Assembly: GCA_024291935.2 (NCBI GenBank)
Contig: CM044309.1
Span: forward strand, 31,954,001 to 32,018,000
Direction: 5' to 3'
Length of the DNA stretch: 64,000 nt
Source: Okapia johnstoni
Lineage: Eukaryota > Chordata > Mammalia > Artiodactyla > Giraffidae
Made by a program: the position numbers and the translations under genes. The first letter of the stretch is position 1. Each line of letters opens with the position of its first letter. This document shows, in pieces, positions 10,588-21,513 of this stretch. The notes below the pieces were generated by a model. It was not told the origin of the DNA. It worked only from the letters and a program-made list of their open reading frames with translations, and ran no database searches.

Positions 10588-11264
10588 CTTCTAGGTTTGA
10601 AGCTCTCTCTAATTCAGCTCTAAACTTGGGCCACATGTGCACGGTCAATTATTTTCTCCAGTTTTTTTTTTAACCATTACTAGCTTTGTTACATAGTTCC
10701 CAAGAGAACTGCCACCAGAAACCTGGTCAATTAGATGTCAGTGTCACTCAGGATCAATACAACACCTGTGAGTTTTTATACTTGGCCAGATATTTATATT
10801 TTCTAATTAGGATCTGTAGTTGGTTGATGAGAATGATAAACCCATAGGCAGTGTAGAGGGTTGGCTGTAGATCCTGAGGCAACAGTTTATCATCATTAGC
10901 AGAGTTGAAAAGGCAGCTACCAAGAAAACTTGGAAGATCTCCTGCAAAATGAGCGAGGACACCTGCCAAGGTCAGGTACTCTGACTTCTGCGCACCTTTC
11001 TCTAGGCTGCCGGCAGCCAATTCTCCCATAGTTTGTTCAGGTTGTGCCTCGCCACCCCCCACCTGGCAACCTTCTTCACCCCTGTCTCCTGACAACAGCT
11101 GTTATTATTGAGTGACAGAGTGAATGGTTGAGAAGAACACATATAACAGGGCATGTTAGGGACTCCTTTCTCCCCTTCTAGCCCCAGACAGAGGTTGCTA
11201 AATTTCCGAATTCTCTTGAACTAGAAGAGTTTGGAGATACTGATTGGTTGAATGAGTAACTAAC
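10588..11264. other. Anonymous sequence with a 113-codon minus-strand frame
   Basis: The minus-strand frame 11095-10754 is open for 113 codons and has a somewhat protein-like, acidic and glycine-rich N-terminus. I recognise no domain, signal peptide or splice context. In the reverse direction the text resembles an old LTR or processed insertion, but I cannot name it. A chance ORF is more likely than a gene. Confidence 0.35.
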
Positions 11265-11455
11265 TGATTGAAGGATAGTTGATTTACAATATTGTGTTTG
11301 TTTCAGGTGTACAGCATAGTGACTCTTTTTTTTTTTTGCAGATTATATTCCATTATAGGTTATTATAATATATTGCATGTAATTCCCTTTGCTATACAGT
11401 AAATCCTTGTTGCATATCTATTTTATGTGTAATTGTATCTGTTAATCACATTTGC
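11265..11455 (-). mobile_element. Artiodactyl L1 3' UTR, antisense
   Basis: 'gatagttgatttacaatattgtgtttgtttcaggtgtacagcatagtgactc' followed by a T run and 'ttccctttgctatacagtaaatccttgttgc' is the standard antisense artiodactyl L1 3' end. Confidence 0.85.
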
Positions 11456-11520
11456 TTGTTGTTATTCAGTTGCTAAATTGTGTCTGACTCTTTGTGACCC
11501 CCATGGACTGCAAATGCCTA
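11456..11520 (-). mobile_element. Short BovB/Bov-A 3' end fragment, antisense
   Basis: 'ttgttgttattcagttgctaaattgtgtctgactctttgtgaccc' ending at 'atggactgca' is only the 3' tip shared by BovB and its SINEs. Confidence 0.75.
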
Positions 11521-12067
11521 AAATGGGCAAATATTAAGTAGTTCTGGGCACAGTTATAGAGGCAAGAGCTACCAAGACCTGGACCCTCTCCCCATCTTCT
11601 GACCAGACATTCCTAAGATTCTTCTATCTTACCAGGAGAGGAAGGGGGCCAAAATATTTGCTGAAATTGAATTTCTCTCCAACAAGGTAGATGGAGACTT
11701 AGAGCAGATATAATCTGATTTAGAAAAATAAACACGTGCTATTAACATGTATTCTAATGTTCTTCTGTTAATTTTCTCTGTTCTCTCAGCCTTGCTCTAT
11801 GGTCTGCGTGGCTGCATCCACAGGCAGACTTGCTCTCTGGCTTTAATTGGATCCACCCAGGGCCAGATTTAGGGTAAAAGGAGTGAGGTCCCCAGGGCAT
11901 GGTGATGGCCTCCTTAAACTTTGTGCCTAATCTGGACCCTTTATTTACCAATGGGAGTCAGGATGGAAGAGAGTGAAGTCAGGATGTTTATTCCTCCTAC
12001 CCTCACTGCTGGTTTGCCAAGGGCTGGTTGTATTCCTCCACAGAGGCAAGTTGTTTCTGTCTGTCAG
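11521..12067. other. Anonymous sequence
   Basis: No gene or repeat recognised. A 65-codon minus-strand frame (11951-11754) has no recognisable domain. Confidence 0.4.
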
Positions 12068-12279
12068 TGAAAAGTGTTAGTAAGTCAGTCATATCCGACT
12101 CCTTGCAACTCCATGGACTGTAGCCCGCCAGGTTCCTCTGACCATGGAATTCTCCAGGAAGAATACTGGAGTGGGTAGCCATTCCCTTCTCCAGGGGAAT
12201 CTTCTTGATCCAGGGATCAAATCAAGGTCTCCACACTGCAGACGAACTTTTTTACCGTCTGAGCCACCAGGGAAGCCCC
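12068..12279 (-). mobile_element. Bov-tA SINE, antisense
   Basis: Complete antisense copy from 'gtgaaaagtgttagtaagtcagtcatatccgac' to the head 'ctgagccaccagggaagcccc'. Confidence 0.92.
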
Positions 12280-12640
12280 AACTCCTCCAGAAAGTTCTTC
12301 TGGGATCCCCTAAGCATGGTCCTCTTACTCCTTTCAGAGTGCGTGTGGGGTGGGGTGAGGTCAGGGAGGAGGACCTGGGGGTAAGAACTGGCTCTCTGCT
12401 AGAGCCCTAAGAGTCTACTGTTTTTGTTATTACCTCAGAGGACTCCGCTCTTCCGCCTCACAACCCTGTAGTGCTGCATGCTTCCTTTTAGGGGATTGAA
12501 TCCTGCCCACACCTTTACAAATAGTCCCTTATTAAAGTCACCCATCTGCTTACATAAATGGACTTCTGTTTCTTGCTGGGACCCAGTGTGATACAGCATG
12601 TGACTTGTCTTGGTCCCTAGAGCTGTGGTCCAAAATTCAA
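12280..12640. other. Anonymous sequence, locally GC-rich
   Basis: The segment 12300-12420 is relatively GC-rich ('gtgtggggtggggtgagg'). No gene recognised; the frame 12144-12410 starts in the SINE. Confidence 0.4.
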
Positions 12641-13165
12641 CTCCTTTATATTAAGAAAAGTTGTGACAAACCTAGACAGCTTGTTAAGAAGCAGAGACAT
12701 CACTTTGTTGACAAAGGTCCATATAGTCAAAACCTGTGGTTTTTCCAGTAGTCATGTATGGGTGTAGGAATTGGACCATAAAGAAGGCTGAGCACGCTTT
12801 TGAACTGTGGTGCTGAAGAATCCTCTTGCGAGTCCCTGGGACAGCAAGGAGATCAAACCAGTCAATCCTAACAGAAATCAACCCTGAATGTTCATTGGAA
12901 GTACTGATGCTGAAGCTGAAGCTCCAATACTTTGGCCACCTGATGTGAAGAGCCGACTCATTGGAAAAGACTGTGATGTTGGGAAAGACTGAAGGCAGGA
13001 GGAGAAGGGGGCGACAGAGGATGAGACAGTTGGATGGCATGACCGACTCAATGGATGTGAGTTTGAGCAAATCCAGGAGATGGTGAAGGACAGGGAAGCC
13101 TGGCATGCTGCACTTCATGGGGTTGCAAAGAGTCGGACATGACTGAGTGACTGAGCAACAACAAA
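12641..13165 (+). mobile_element. BovB LINE, 5'-truncated
   Basis: Starts near 'ctcctttatattaagaaaagttgtgacaaacc', equivalent to the ORF2 'ctccttggaaggaaagttatgac' region, and ends 'gactgagtgactgagcaacaacaaaatg'. The sense frame is broken repeatedly. The opposite strand carries a 204-codon open frame (13298-12684), one of a recurrent antisense set seen in BovB copies here. Confidence 0.92.
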
Positions 13166-13315
13166 ATGAAATAGTTTCCTTACTATTTGTCTTCCTTACT
13201 AGTTTTCTTGTTCCTTTAGTAGGCAGGGCCACTGAGTTGTTACCCACATATCTACAGAGCCTAGCAATGTGCTGAACATATATTAGGTGCTCAATCAATG
13301 CTTGCTGACTGATCT
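13166..13315 (+). repeat. L2 LINE 3' end
   Basis: 'ctacagagcctagcaatgtgctgaacatatattaggtgctcaatcaatgcttgctgactg' closely follows the L2 3' end ('cagtgcctagcacagtgcctggcacatagtaggtgctcaataaatg'). Confidence 0.75.
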
Positions 13316-15228
13316 ACTATCTTGGTAAAATCTAGGTCACAATTTCTGGATATAAGAAAAAAGTCAAGGGTTATTGGATACCTGTCTGTTTGAATAAAAA
13401 TCTTGCAATAAAGGAATAGGCTGAGAAAGGAGAGGGATATCTGTCTTCTGTCCCTGAGTCTACAATATATCTTGGATTTCCTTGAGCCCTTTAATTTTCC
13501 CTCTGTCATTTCTTGGCTATCAATACCCATGTCTGGTGGATATGGCAAAACAGCTTCCAGTAAGCAAACTTCAGGGAAAAAAAATAAAAAAGCATGATAA
13601 GCACAGGCACATGCTCATTTCTCCTTAATTGCCTGATCCTCCATCTGTTGGTCTAGGATAATATTGATAAAGGAATTAAAAGACACCACACCATCTCCTG
13701 AATCAAATGAGAACAGTCATTCTCAAATTACAGAGCATGACATTTTTATGTTTTGCAACATGAAGAGGAAAGAGCATTTAATTTATTTTAATGTGGTTAA
13801 TTAGAAGCTAGATTAGATCCTCTAGTTAACTCATAGGTTCTTGACTTTTAAGACCAGACATTGTGTAGCATCTCATTTGCACAGTGGTAGTTGCTGCTGT
13901 TAATATTGGCTTGTGTCTAATTAACGGGGATGCCTACCTGGAATCCCAAATACAGAATCTATAAACTAAAAGTGAGAACTAACGTGATTTTAAGGAGAGA
14001 ATTACTCTTAAATAAGAGCCAGTTGTGTGTTGCTTCAAACTAAGCACAACTTTGATGCTTGAATATGTCAACTCATTTTTATATGTAGGGGAAAGTTACT
14101 TTAAAGCCTAGCTACTTTCTCATGGTGAGGCTAGATACAGTGATGGAAAATTTCAAACATGATAAAAGCAAAACTGTGGTCAGCACTTGAGGTAATTTCT
14201 ATGGTGCCTGGGGAAATGGAAAAGCTACTTTCAATCTGATCTTAGAGCTAAGACCAGATAACGTTTTCAGCTGGGCTTGGATGGGTTCTCAAGTGGAAGT
14301 TCTTGCTTCTCCAGGGAGTAGATTCATTGAGTCACTGAACCCGATTTGGAGTTGATAATAAGCTATAACAAACAATTGCAATTTTCATTATAGTTTACAT
14401 TGCATTATCAGGAATGAGATTGGGCAAAGAAAATACTTCAGTGGCTTAGACTTTGGAGACTCTTGAAGACTTCAGTACTGAAGACCAGGGTAGTGAGATG
14501 TGAAGTTCAGTTTTCTTTTTAAGTGATTTTGTGAGCTCTTAAAAAAATACTTCAGCCACTTGCTTGGTAGACATTTGATCTTAAATTGGCACCCAGCCAC
14601 AGTTGTGTTTATCAGACGCAGGTTTCATCTGAAGCTCAAATATTGGGAGAGGGTTTTCAGAAGGTCACCAAGTCTCCCGAAGGTCTGAGGTCTAAGTTTT
14701 CTCCCTGATTATATTTCACCCCCTCTATCTTTCCACTCCCCACCATTGCCCTTAATCTTATTCTAGAATTATCTGTTTTCCTCTGATTGAAATCATAAGT
14801 AGTATCATTGAATTGAGTCCAGACAGATCATGAAGTGAATATATATTTTAGTTCACCTTGACTATCCTCCAGGTATGTTCGGATGATTGTTCTAGATTAT
14901 TTGAAGGCATTTGATGGTATTTGGATTATTGCCTAATATTATTGTATGCTTTAAAAATGCACTGAAATATGTCTGTCTTTAATTAGCTCATCTCTAATTC
15001 TTTTTTTTTTTTTTAAGAAACTATTTAACATGCTCTTCATTTCAAGCCCAATCATGTGAAGTTCTTTGTGATTCACCTTTTGCAGATAGGAAAAAATGAG
15101 ATTTTTAAGGTGGATCTGTAGCCCATCCATAATAGGATAGGAAATACTTAAAGGATTTAAGTGTGAAGAGCCTTTTCAGCTGAGCAGTAGAAAATCTGAA
15201 TGCAAGCATCAGTATTTGTGCTTTAAAT
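13316..15228. other. Anonymous sequence, 1.9 kb
   Basis: No gene recognised. The longest frame is 85 codons on the minus strand (13548-13291), overlapping the L2 end. A T run lies at about 15000-15014. The rest looks single-copy or too old to name. Confidence 0.4.
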
Positions 15229-15241
15229 ATGGCAGGTTGTG

Positions 15242-15572
15242 GGCTTCCCTAGTAGCTCAGCTGATAAAGAATCCGCCTGCAGTGCAGGAGACCCCAGTTC
15301 AATTCCTGGGGTCAGGAAGATCCCCCGGAGAAGGGATAGGCTATCCACTCTAGTATTCATGGGCTTCCCTGATGGCTCAGACTTTGAAGAGTCTGCCCGC
15401 AATGTGGGAGACCTGGGTTTGATCCCTGGGTTGTGAAGATCCCCTGGAGGAGGGCATGGCAACCCACTTCAGTATTCTTGCTTGGAGAATTCCCATGGAC
15501 AGAGGAGCCTGGCGGGCTACCGTCCAAGGGGTCACAAAGGGCCGGACATGACTGAGCGACTAAGCACAGCAC
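15242..15572 (+). mobile_element. Dimeric Bov-tA SINE with target duplication
   Basis: Two tRNA-like heads lie in tandem, both beginning 'gggcttccct' (15241 and 15361). The first unit stops after 'ccactctagtattcat' and the second continues through the BovB-derived tail. The flanks 'atggcaggttgtg' (15229-15241) and 'atggcaggatgtg' (15573-15585) match at 12 of 13 positions, so the dimer inserted as one unit. Confidence 0.9.
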
Positions 15573-15609
15573 ATGGCAGGATGTGTGGGTTACAGGACTC
15601 TGAGATCCG

Positions 15610-15802
15610 GGGGAAGTTTAAAAAGATAAACAATACAAGGTAACTAATGAGAACCTACTGCACAGCCCAGGGCCCTAAGCAGGAAGGAAATCCATAAAAG
15701 AGGGGATATATGTAAATATATCGCTGATTCACTGTGCTGTACAGCAGAAACTAACACAATATTGTAAAGGAAATGTACTCCAATAAAAATTAATTTGAAA
15801 AA
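15610..15802 (+). mobile_element. Artiodactyl L1 3' UTR
   Basis: 'gcacagcccagggccctaagc', 'ctgattcactgtgctgtacagcagaaactaacacaatattgtaaagg' and the terminal 'ccaataaaaattaatttgaaaaa' give the L1 3' end in sense orientation with an A-rich tail. Confidence 0.85.
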
Positions 15803-16045
15803 CAGCTTATGTAGGAAGCCAATCTGTGAAACAAGTGTCCGTGTATTACACTCTACCTAGAAGTTCTTCATTTTTGTTAAAAACCATGGAATCAAAATCA
15901 GATGCCCCTCTCAGTACGTTCACAGAAGAAACTAGAACGTCAGGGACCTCTTAAGACGAAGATAGACTGAGGTTGTCTCTGAGTTCCAGGAGTCATGATG
16001 TATTAATAAAGTGGTGATCTGGCTTATAGCACAGAGAATTTTTTT

Positions 16046-16225
16046 AGTAATTTTATGTATATAGTTTTTATTTTTCCTTGGCTGCGCTGGTTCTTCCTTG
16101 CTGTGCGCGTGGGCTTTCTCTTGTTGCGGCAAGCAGGAGCTGCTCTCTGTTGTGGTGCGAGGGCTGCTCGTTGCAGCGGCTTCTCTTGCTGCGGAGCTTG
16201 GGCTCTAGGGCACAGGCTCAGTGGC
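16046..16225 (-). mobile_element. CHR-type tRNA SINE, antisense, truncated
   Basis: 'tttatttttccttggctgcgctggttcttccttgctgtgcgcgtgggctttctc' and 'gcggcttctcttgctgcggagcttgggctctaggg' are hallmarks of the cetartiodactyl CHR SINE family. The tRNA-like end is missing. The high CpG content produces spurious open frames (16055-16252, 16078-16413). Confidence 0.8.
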
Positions 16226-17218
16226 TGTGGTTTTATTTACAATATTTCATGACATATGGACATTTAAATTCTTATGGGACAAATTCTCCTAAAATGTTCC
16301 TTTGTGCTCTCTGCTGTTACGCTTCTAATCTTTTCTGTACCATTATCTGCTACCTAAGCTATTTTCTCTGGGTCTTGTGTATATGTTACTCTTTAACTGG
16401 GATTTCATTTTGATATATGTGTGAGATGAGTCTCTAACTTGACATATTTTCCTCCAAATAACCCGTCTTCTTACCTCTAACCCCTTACCACCTCTGCCCC
16501 AGGAGCTAGATCACAGGATAGATGATTCATTAAAAACGAAGAAGTAAGTTTAAAAAGATCGCCTCACTTAAGGCCCAACCTGCTAGAGAAGGGATGCCCA
16601 CCTTGTTTTTGTCATTCAGAGATTCACTGAGTATAGCATTGAGTTTTCTAAAGAGAAAGCTTTTCAGGCTGTCCCCAAGCCCTCATTAATTCTAGACCAA
16701 AAATAGTGGAACTTGATTCTTTTGTACTGCTGAATGTTATTTTCCTGGTATAAGATGCGATTTTTTTTCTTTTGTTTTAATTCCCATCATCACCCATGAT
16801 GCTCTTTTCAAAAGAGGGGGATAAAATTGACTTCTAGCTTCTGCTATGCCCTGGAATAGAAGCCATGCTTTTATGATAAATTGCACACACAAGAAAGGCA
16901 GCAGGACTTGCTTGTACTGAAATGAGAGTTGCTTCTGGCTCTGTTTAAATGACTTTGTTCCACATTTCTTTCTGAACTCTCAGACAAAAGTGATCATGAG
17001 AGCTTAATCTCGAGACTTGCACCATCAGCTGTTTACTTTCCTTAGACTATTTTAATTCCTACAGGGCCTCAGTATCAGCCAGAGAAACAACAATTTCATG
17101 GTAGTTCTTCCCTTGGGTGGAAATAGTCAGAGAGGAATACCCAAGGTTTGCCTTACCTTCCAGCTGTGATCCAGTGTATTTTCACCAGTTTGAAAAGACT
17201 GAAGGTACAAGTAAAGCT
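16226..17218. other. Anonymous sequence
   Basis: No gene or named repeat recognised. A run of eight T near 16760 is the only low-complexity feature. Confidence 0.4.
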
Positions 17219-17432
17219 TTGTTGTTGTTCAGTCGCTCAGTTGTGTTGGACTCTTTGTGACCCCAAGGACTGCAGCATGCCAGCCTTCCTTATCCTTCAT
17301 TAGCTCCTGGAGTTTGCGCAAACTCATGTCCATTGAGTTGACGGTGCCATCATCCTCTGTCACCCCCTTCTCTTCCTGCCCTCCATCTTTCCTAGGATCA
17401 CAGTCTTTTCCAACTCATTGGGTCTTTTCCAT
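17219..17432 (-). mobile_element. BovB 3' end, antisense
   Basis: Begins 'tgttgttgttcagtcgctcagttgtgt' (antisense of the terminal ACAACAACA) and passes through 'tggagtttgcgcaaactcatgtccattgagttg' to 'aactcattgggtcttttcc'. This is a 5'-truncated copy of about 210 bp. Confidence 0.9.
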
Positions 17433-18171
17433 ATGATTGGGCTAACGATATGATGTGGTAGTCACTATCGTGTAGATGCTGCTGCTCTGATTTCTCCATT
17501 TGTCTGGATTTCTACCCTCTGCTTCACTATAGAGGCCTGCCGTGGGCATCATGGACCTTGCTATTAGACTTGTGCAAAACTGGATGTGTTGCCCACAGCT
17601 GTGGAACTCATAAGAATTAAGAATTCCTTCAGTAGAATCCTTGTTTGATGTAGGTAAAGAGTAGTGTGGCCAGAGGGAGTGGTGAGGTCCAACAATAGAG
17701 CTTTTCTAACTATTTTTAAACATTAAAACCATTCTTCCCAAAGTCTTATGAAAATAATGCTTTTAATTACTACATGATGTTTTAGGATACAGATGATACC
17801 ATATTTACATTTTAATTTAAGCTAAATCAAACCTGATTCCTGGCCTTTTCTTGCCAATATTAATGGAAGGACCACCATTTCCTCTTCTTTCTCCATCCCT
17901 CTTATATTTGACAACAGTTCTAATGTAATTGTGATCATGCTTCCACGGTGGCCCACTGATGCCTTGGCTGCTTGCCCTGACTCCACGGTCCATCAGAGGA
18001 GAAAGGTTTATGCCCCTCCCACTTCCTTTTTCGCCATCTCAGTCACAGAGCATTTTTTGCCAAGGTCTCCAAGGCCATGTGCTTAACGTCAAGCCCTAAT
18101 GAGCAACCAGACTGCCAGCCCCTGATGCGGAATGGCTTGCCTCAAAGAGACTGTGCTTTGAGAAAGGCATC
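17433..18171. other. Anonymous sequence
   Basis: No gene or repeat recognised; no frame of note apart from one at 18077-18298 that runs into the adjacent BovB fragment. Confidence 0.4.
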
Positions 18172-18360
18172 TTTGTTGTTGTTTAGTTGCCAAGTCGTGC
18201 CTGAGTCTTTGCAACCCCATGGAGTGCAGCATGCCAGGCTTCCCTGTCCCTCACTATCTCCAGGAGTTTGCTCAAATTCGTGTCCATTGAATTGGTGATG
18301 CCGTCCAACCATCTCATCCTCTGTCACTCCCTTCTCCTGCCCTCAATCTCCCCCAGCATC
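18172..18360 (-). mobile_element. BovB 3' end, antisense
   Basis: 'ttgttgttgtttagttgccaagtcgtgcctgagtctttgcaacccc' through 'aattggtgatgccgtccaaccatctcatcctctgtc' to 'cccccagcatc'. Very short 5'-truncated copy, similar in extent to the one at 17.2 kb but a separate insertion. Confidence 0.9.
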
Positions 18361-18980
18361 TACCATCATTTTATTCAAATCCAGGAGATTTACTGTCTCT
18401 CAAGAGCTTGGGAGTTTCCCTTGCCAATCTTCACAACATAATATTTCCATGATTTTCCTCTTTAGGTGATTCAAAGTAGTTTCAACATTGCCTAGAGCTT
18501 TGGACCTCAAAGCTCTCCTTAGGAGGTATCATTAGGGTATAATCTCCTGCTCCTGGCTCTTGGTTGGGGTGGGTATGGGGGAAATGATGGGAATGGAGGA
18601 AGGGACAGTAAAAGGCCTTTTTTCCTGCAACCTAGAGTATTGGGGAATACAGACCTCCAAAGGGGAGGGAATAGGGCCTGACCACTCTCCTGAGATGTGT
18701 GACTAATACATTTTTGGCTCTGTTATCATGGACTGGCTGAGAAAAATCACCCACATTTAGTTATTTAAATAGGTAATAGTATTATATTAAATTTTCAGCA
18801 AATCACCAAGCTGAACTTCCATGACATGTGGAATGTCAAGATGCAGACATACTTACTTGTAGATGCTGTAGTGCAAATGAGACGAGGTTTTGATGCTCTT
18901 CCTACTCAGCATCCCGCCAGTGTCTTAAGGGTTCCTGAGCTACCTTATGGAGCCCTGGTGGGTCCATGGATCCCAGTTTA
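18361..18980. other. Anonymous sequence; possible hAT-like end at right
   Basis: No gene recognised. The last 120 bases ('cctgagctaccttatggagccctggtgggtccatggatcccagtttaaaaaccattgctctg') resemble the ends of Charlie-type DNA transposons, but this is only a hint. Confidence 0.35.
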
Positions 18981-18995
18981 AAAACCATTGCTCTG

Positions 18996-19345
18996 GAGTA
19001 TAGTTGCTTTACGGTGTTGTATTAGTTTCTGTTCTACAACAAAGTGAATCAGCTATACATATACATAAACATATATCCTCTCTTTTTTAGATTTCTTTCC
19101 CATTTAGGTCACTGCAGAGCAGTGAGTAGGGTTCCCTGAGCTATACAGTAGGTTTTGCACATAGTATCAATAGAGTATATGTGCCAATCCCAATCTCCAA
19201 ATACATCCCATCCTCCCCCCTTCCGCATTTCCTCCCTCGGTCTCCATACATTAGTTCTCTACGTCTGTGTCTCTATTTCTATTTTGCAAATAAGATCATC
19301 TATACCATTTTTCTAAATTCTAAATTTGAAAATATTTTTTTCAAT
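18996..19345 (-). mobile_element. Artiodactyl L1 3' region, antisense arm
   Basis: 'gagtatagttgctttacggtgttgtattagtttctgttctacaac', 'tgagctatacagtagg' and 'cctcggtctccatacattagttctctacgtctgtg' are antisense L1 3' sequence. It adjoins a sense-oriented L1 3' end. Together they lie between near-identical 15-bp repeats at 18981-18995 and 19644-19658. Confidence 0.8.
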
Positions 19346-19643
19346 TAATTTTTATTGGAGTATAGTTGCAGAATCTAGGACATATGTGTATCTATGGCTG
19401 ATTCATGTTGATGTATGGCAAAAACCAACCCAATATTGTAAAGCAAATATCCTCCAATTAAAATTTTTTTAAATGAGAAAACAAATAAATAAAAGTTAAG
19501 GACTCAGATATGAGAACGATGTAGTCTGAGAGCAATGGTGCTAAATGATAAAACAGAAAAATATATTTACTTAAATATTTATGTATTGCTGATATGGTAT
19601 GGAATTTAACACCATTATTCAGATGTTAGAAATTAAATAAATA
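19346..19643 (+). mobile_element. L1 3' end, sense arm with A-rich tail
   Basis: 'atgtgtatctatggctgattcatgttgatgtatggcaaaaaccaacccaatattgtaaagc' and 'cctccaattaaaat' give a sense L1 3' end with an 'aaataaataaa' tail (19481-19493). The following 150 bases to 19643 are unassigned and end in another A-rich run directly before the right-hand 15-bp repeat. Confidence 0.65.
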
Positions 19644-19924
19644 AAAACCATTACTCTGATATGAAGATAACCTTTCTTCACACTTATTATGACATTTTGG
19701 TCTAAAAATGTAAGAATGGCTGAAGAGGGATCTAGCCACCTTGGGTGCCCTTTGTAGGTGGGATATTTTAGAGGGAATGGAAGCATTTGTCTGCAGCATC
19801 TACTTTCTAAATAACATCCTCAAAGAATACAATGTTCTCTGAAGCATTTTCATTTCCTTTAACAGAAGCATATACCTTCTCTAGTGTACTTACTATACAT
19901 CAGACTGAGTTTATGCATAAGTGA

Positions 19925-20245
19925 AATTTATAGAGCACTTACTATGTGCCCAGCATTTTCTCAAGACACATCACATATGGTATTTATTGTTTTTGCTTAC
20001 AAATACTTAAATGTGCCAGACATTGGCCTAAGAACTCAGTGAACATTAACTCATTCAGTCTTTGAAACGATATTCTAAATACATAAATACTATTATTCAT
20101 CCTCATTTTGCAGGTGGGGAAATTAAGGTATAGAGAGATAAAGAGAATTTCCTGGAGTCATACCTACAGCCAGAAGCAAAACTAGATTGGAACTGTGACA
20201 TTCTAGATCCAGAGTTAAGATGCATTACTTCTATGCTATGTTTTC
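19925..20245 (-). repeat. MIR SINE, antisense
   Basis: 'tatagagcacttactatgtgcccagcatt', 'gaacattaactcattcagtctttgaa', 'cctcattttgcaggtggggaaattaaggtatagagag' and a decayed tail follow antisense MIR. It may be two overlapping copies. Confidence 0.75.
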
Positions 20246-20274
20246 CCATGACACAAGGCAGCTCAGTTAGTCCC

Positions 20275-20435
20275 CTTGAAAAGGTAAGTAAGATATTAAT
20301 AGCTCCATTTTACAGATGACAAAGCTGAGGCCCAAAGTATTTAAATAATTTGCTTTAACCCATATTACTGCTGAGGGAAGAAACATGAATTCAAATCCAG
20401 GTATCCAAAGTCCACAGCCTGTCTGAATAATCATA
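20275..20435 (-). repeat. MIR SINE fragment, antisense
   Basis: 'ccattttacagatgacaaagctgaggcccaaagtatttaaataatttgc' then 'aattcaaatccaggtatccaaagtccacagcc' is a second, partial antisense MIR next to the first. Confidence 0.7.
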
Positions 20436-20689
20436 ATTAAATCTTCAAGAGGTGAATTTATTAAGATCATGCTGCTGATAGAGCAGAGCCTGGAAACATA
20501 CCTAGATCTGTCACTGAATTCTGTGCTTTAATAATTCAGTGACGGTTTAATAAAGTATGTGTTTAAATATTTTTGAAATCTATTGAAAATATCTTTCCTG
20601 GTTGTAAGTAATGATAATATTAATGATAACTTACACTATGTTTCAGGCATTAGTATTAATATACATATAATATCTCATTTTTGAGATAA

Positions 20690-20915
20690 TATATAGGTAT
20701 TTATAAAAATCAATGAGTATATATAGAAGAGTATTTAGAGAAAAGCAAACATTGTAGCAAGTCCCACATTCTAGATAACCACAGTTAACATTCTGGTGAG
20801 AATATTTACAAGTATCTTTCTCTGCACATTTCATGCATTCACTGTATGTACAATCATACAGTTTTAGGTAAGTGGAATCATATTCCAAACACTATTTGTA
20901 ACCTGCTTTTATCCA
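20690..20915 (-). mobile_element. Old L1M 3' part, antisense (outermost layer of a nest)
   Basis: 'ataaccacagttaacattctggtgagaatatttacaagtatctttctctgcac' and 'ggtaagtggaatcatattcc...taacctgctttta' match antisense L1M 3' sequence. Later parts of the same antisense order appear at 22687-22860 and 23636-23925, implying one old L1 opened up by younger insertions. Confidence 0.6.
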
Positions 20916-21039
20916 TTCATTACTTCAGTCAAGATGCTTATTGAAAGCTTTAATACTTAGAAAGCAATTTGTTTGAAACAATATTTTCCCATTTTGGTGA
21001 ACAGAAAGATTGATCTTTTATGAGCAATAAATTGTACTA

Positions 21040-21289
21040 ATCAGCATGATCAAGGCTTCTCCGCGGTAACAAATTCACCTCTACAACTCAGTGGCGTAAA
21101 TAAGGATTACTTGCTCACACAGTTGACTGTGGATTCAGTGCAGCAAGGGAAGAGACTGCTTTTCATGGCTTCAGTTTAGAAGTTAAAGCAAAATACTTTG
21201 TTCTTGGTCTCTGATCAGAACTAGCTACCTGGTGCCACCTGACTTCAAGAAGATTGGGACATGTAACCTCTTTGTGCATGCCTAGGGAA
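21040..21289. repeat. Old mammalian repeat, LTR-like
   Basis: 'ccgcggtaacaaattcacctctacaactcagtggcgtaaataaggattacttgctcac' is a diverged form of a familiar mammalian repeat ('aacaaattaccccaaaacttagtggcttaaaacaa...'). Family name not assigned. Confidence 0.45.
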
Positions 21290-21478
21290 GATAAACCTCC
21301 TGCACAGCACAGGGAGTTCAATTCAGTGCTCTGTGATGACCTAGATGGTTGGGATTAGGAGGGAGGGAGGTCCAAAGGGAGGGACTATATGTATACATAT
21401 AGCTGATTTCACATTGCTGTACAGCAGAAACTAGAACAACATTGTAAAACAATTATGTGCCAATAAAAAAGAAATTAG
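21290..21478 (+). mobile_element. Artiodactyl L1 3' UTR
   Basis: 'gcacagcacagggagttcaattcagtgctctgtgatgacctagatgg', 'ctgtacagcagaaactagaacaacattgtaaaacaattatgtgccaataaaaaag' give a sense L1 3' end. Confidence 0.88.
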
Positions 21479-21513
21479 GGAGCTCTAGTAATATCCCTCT
21501 CATGTGAGGACCC

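Noticed and set aside
10754..11095. 113-codon minus-strand frame with a protein-like start
   Set aside because: No recognisable domain, no splice or promoter context, and surrounding sequence resembles decayed repeat. Kept only as a note in the anonymous stretch.
12684..13298. 204-codon minus-strand frame
   Set aside because: It is the antisense of a BovB 3' end, extended by chance into the flanking L2. The same words recur opposite other BovB copies.
16078..16413. 111-codon Cys/Leu-rich frame resembling a membrane protein
   Set aside because: Its first half is the GC-rich CHR SINE; the hydrophobic content comes from the CT-rich text of the repeat.
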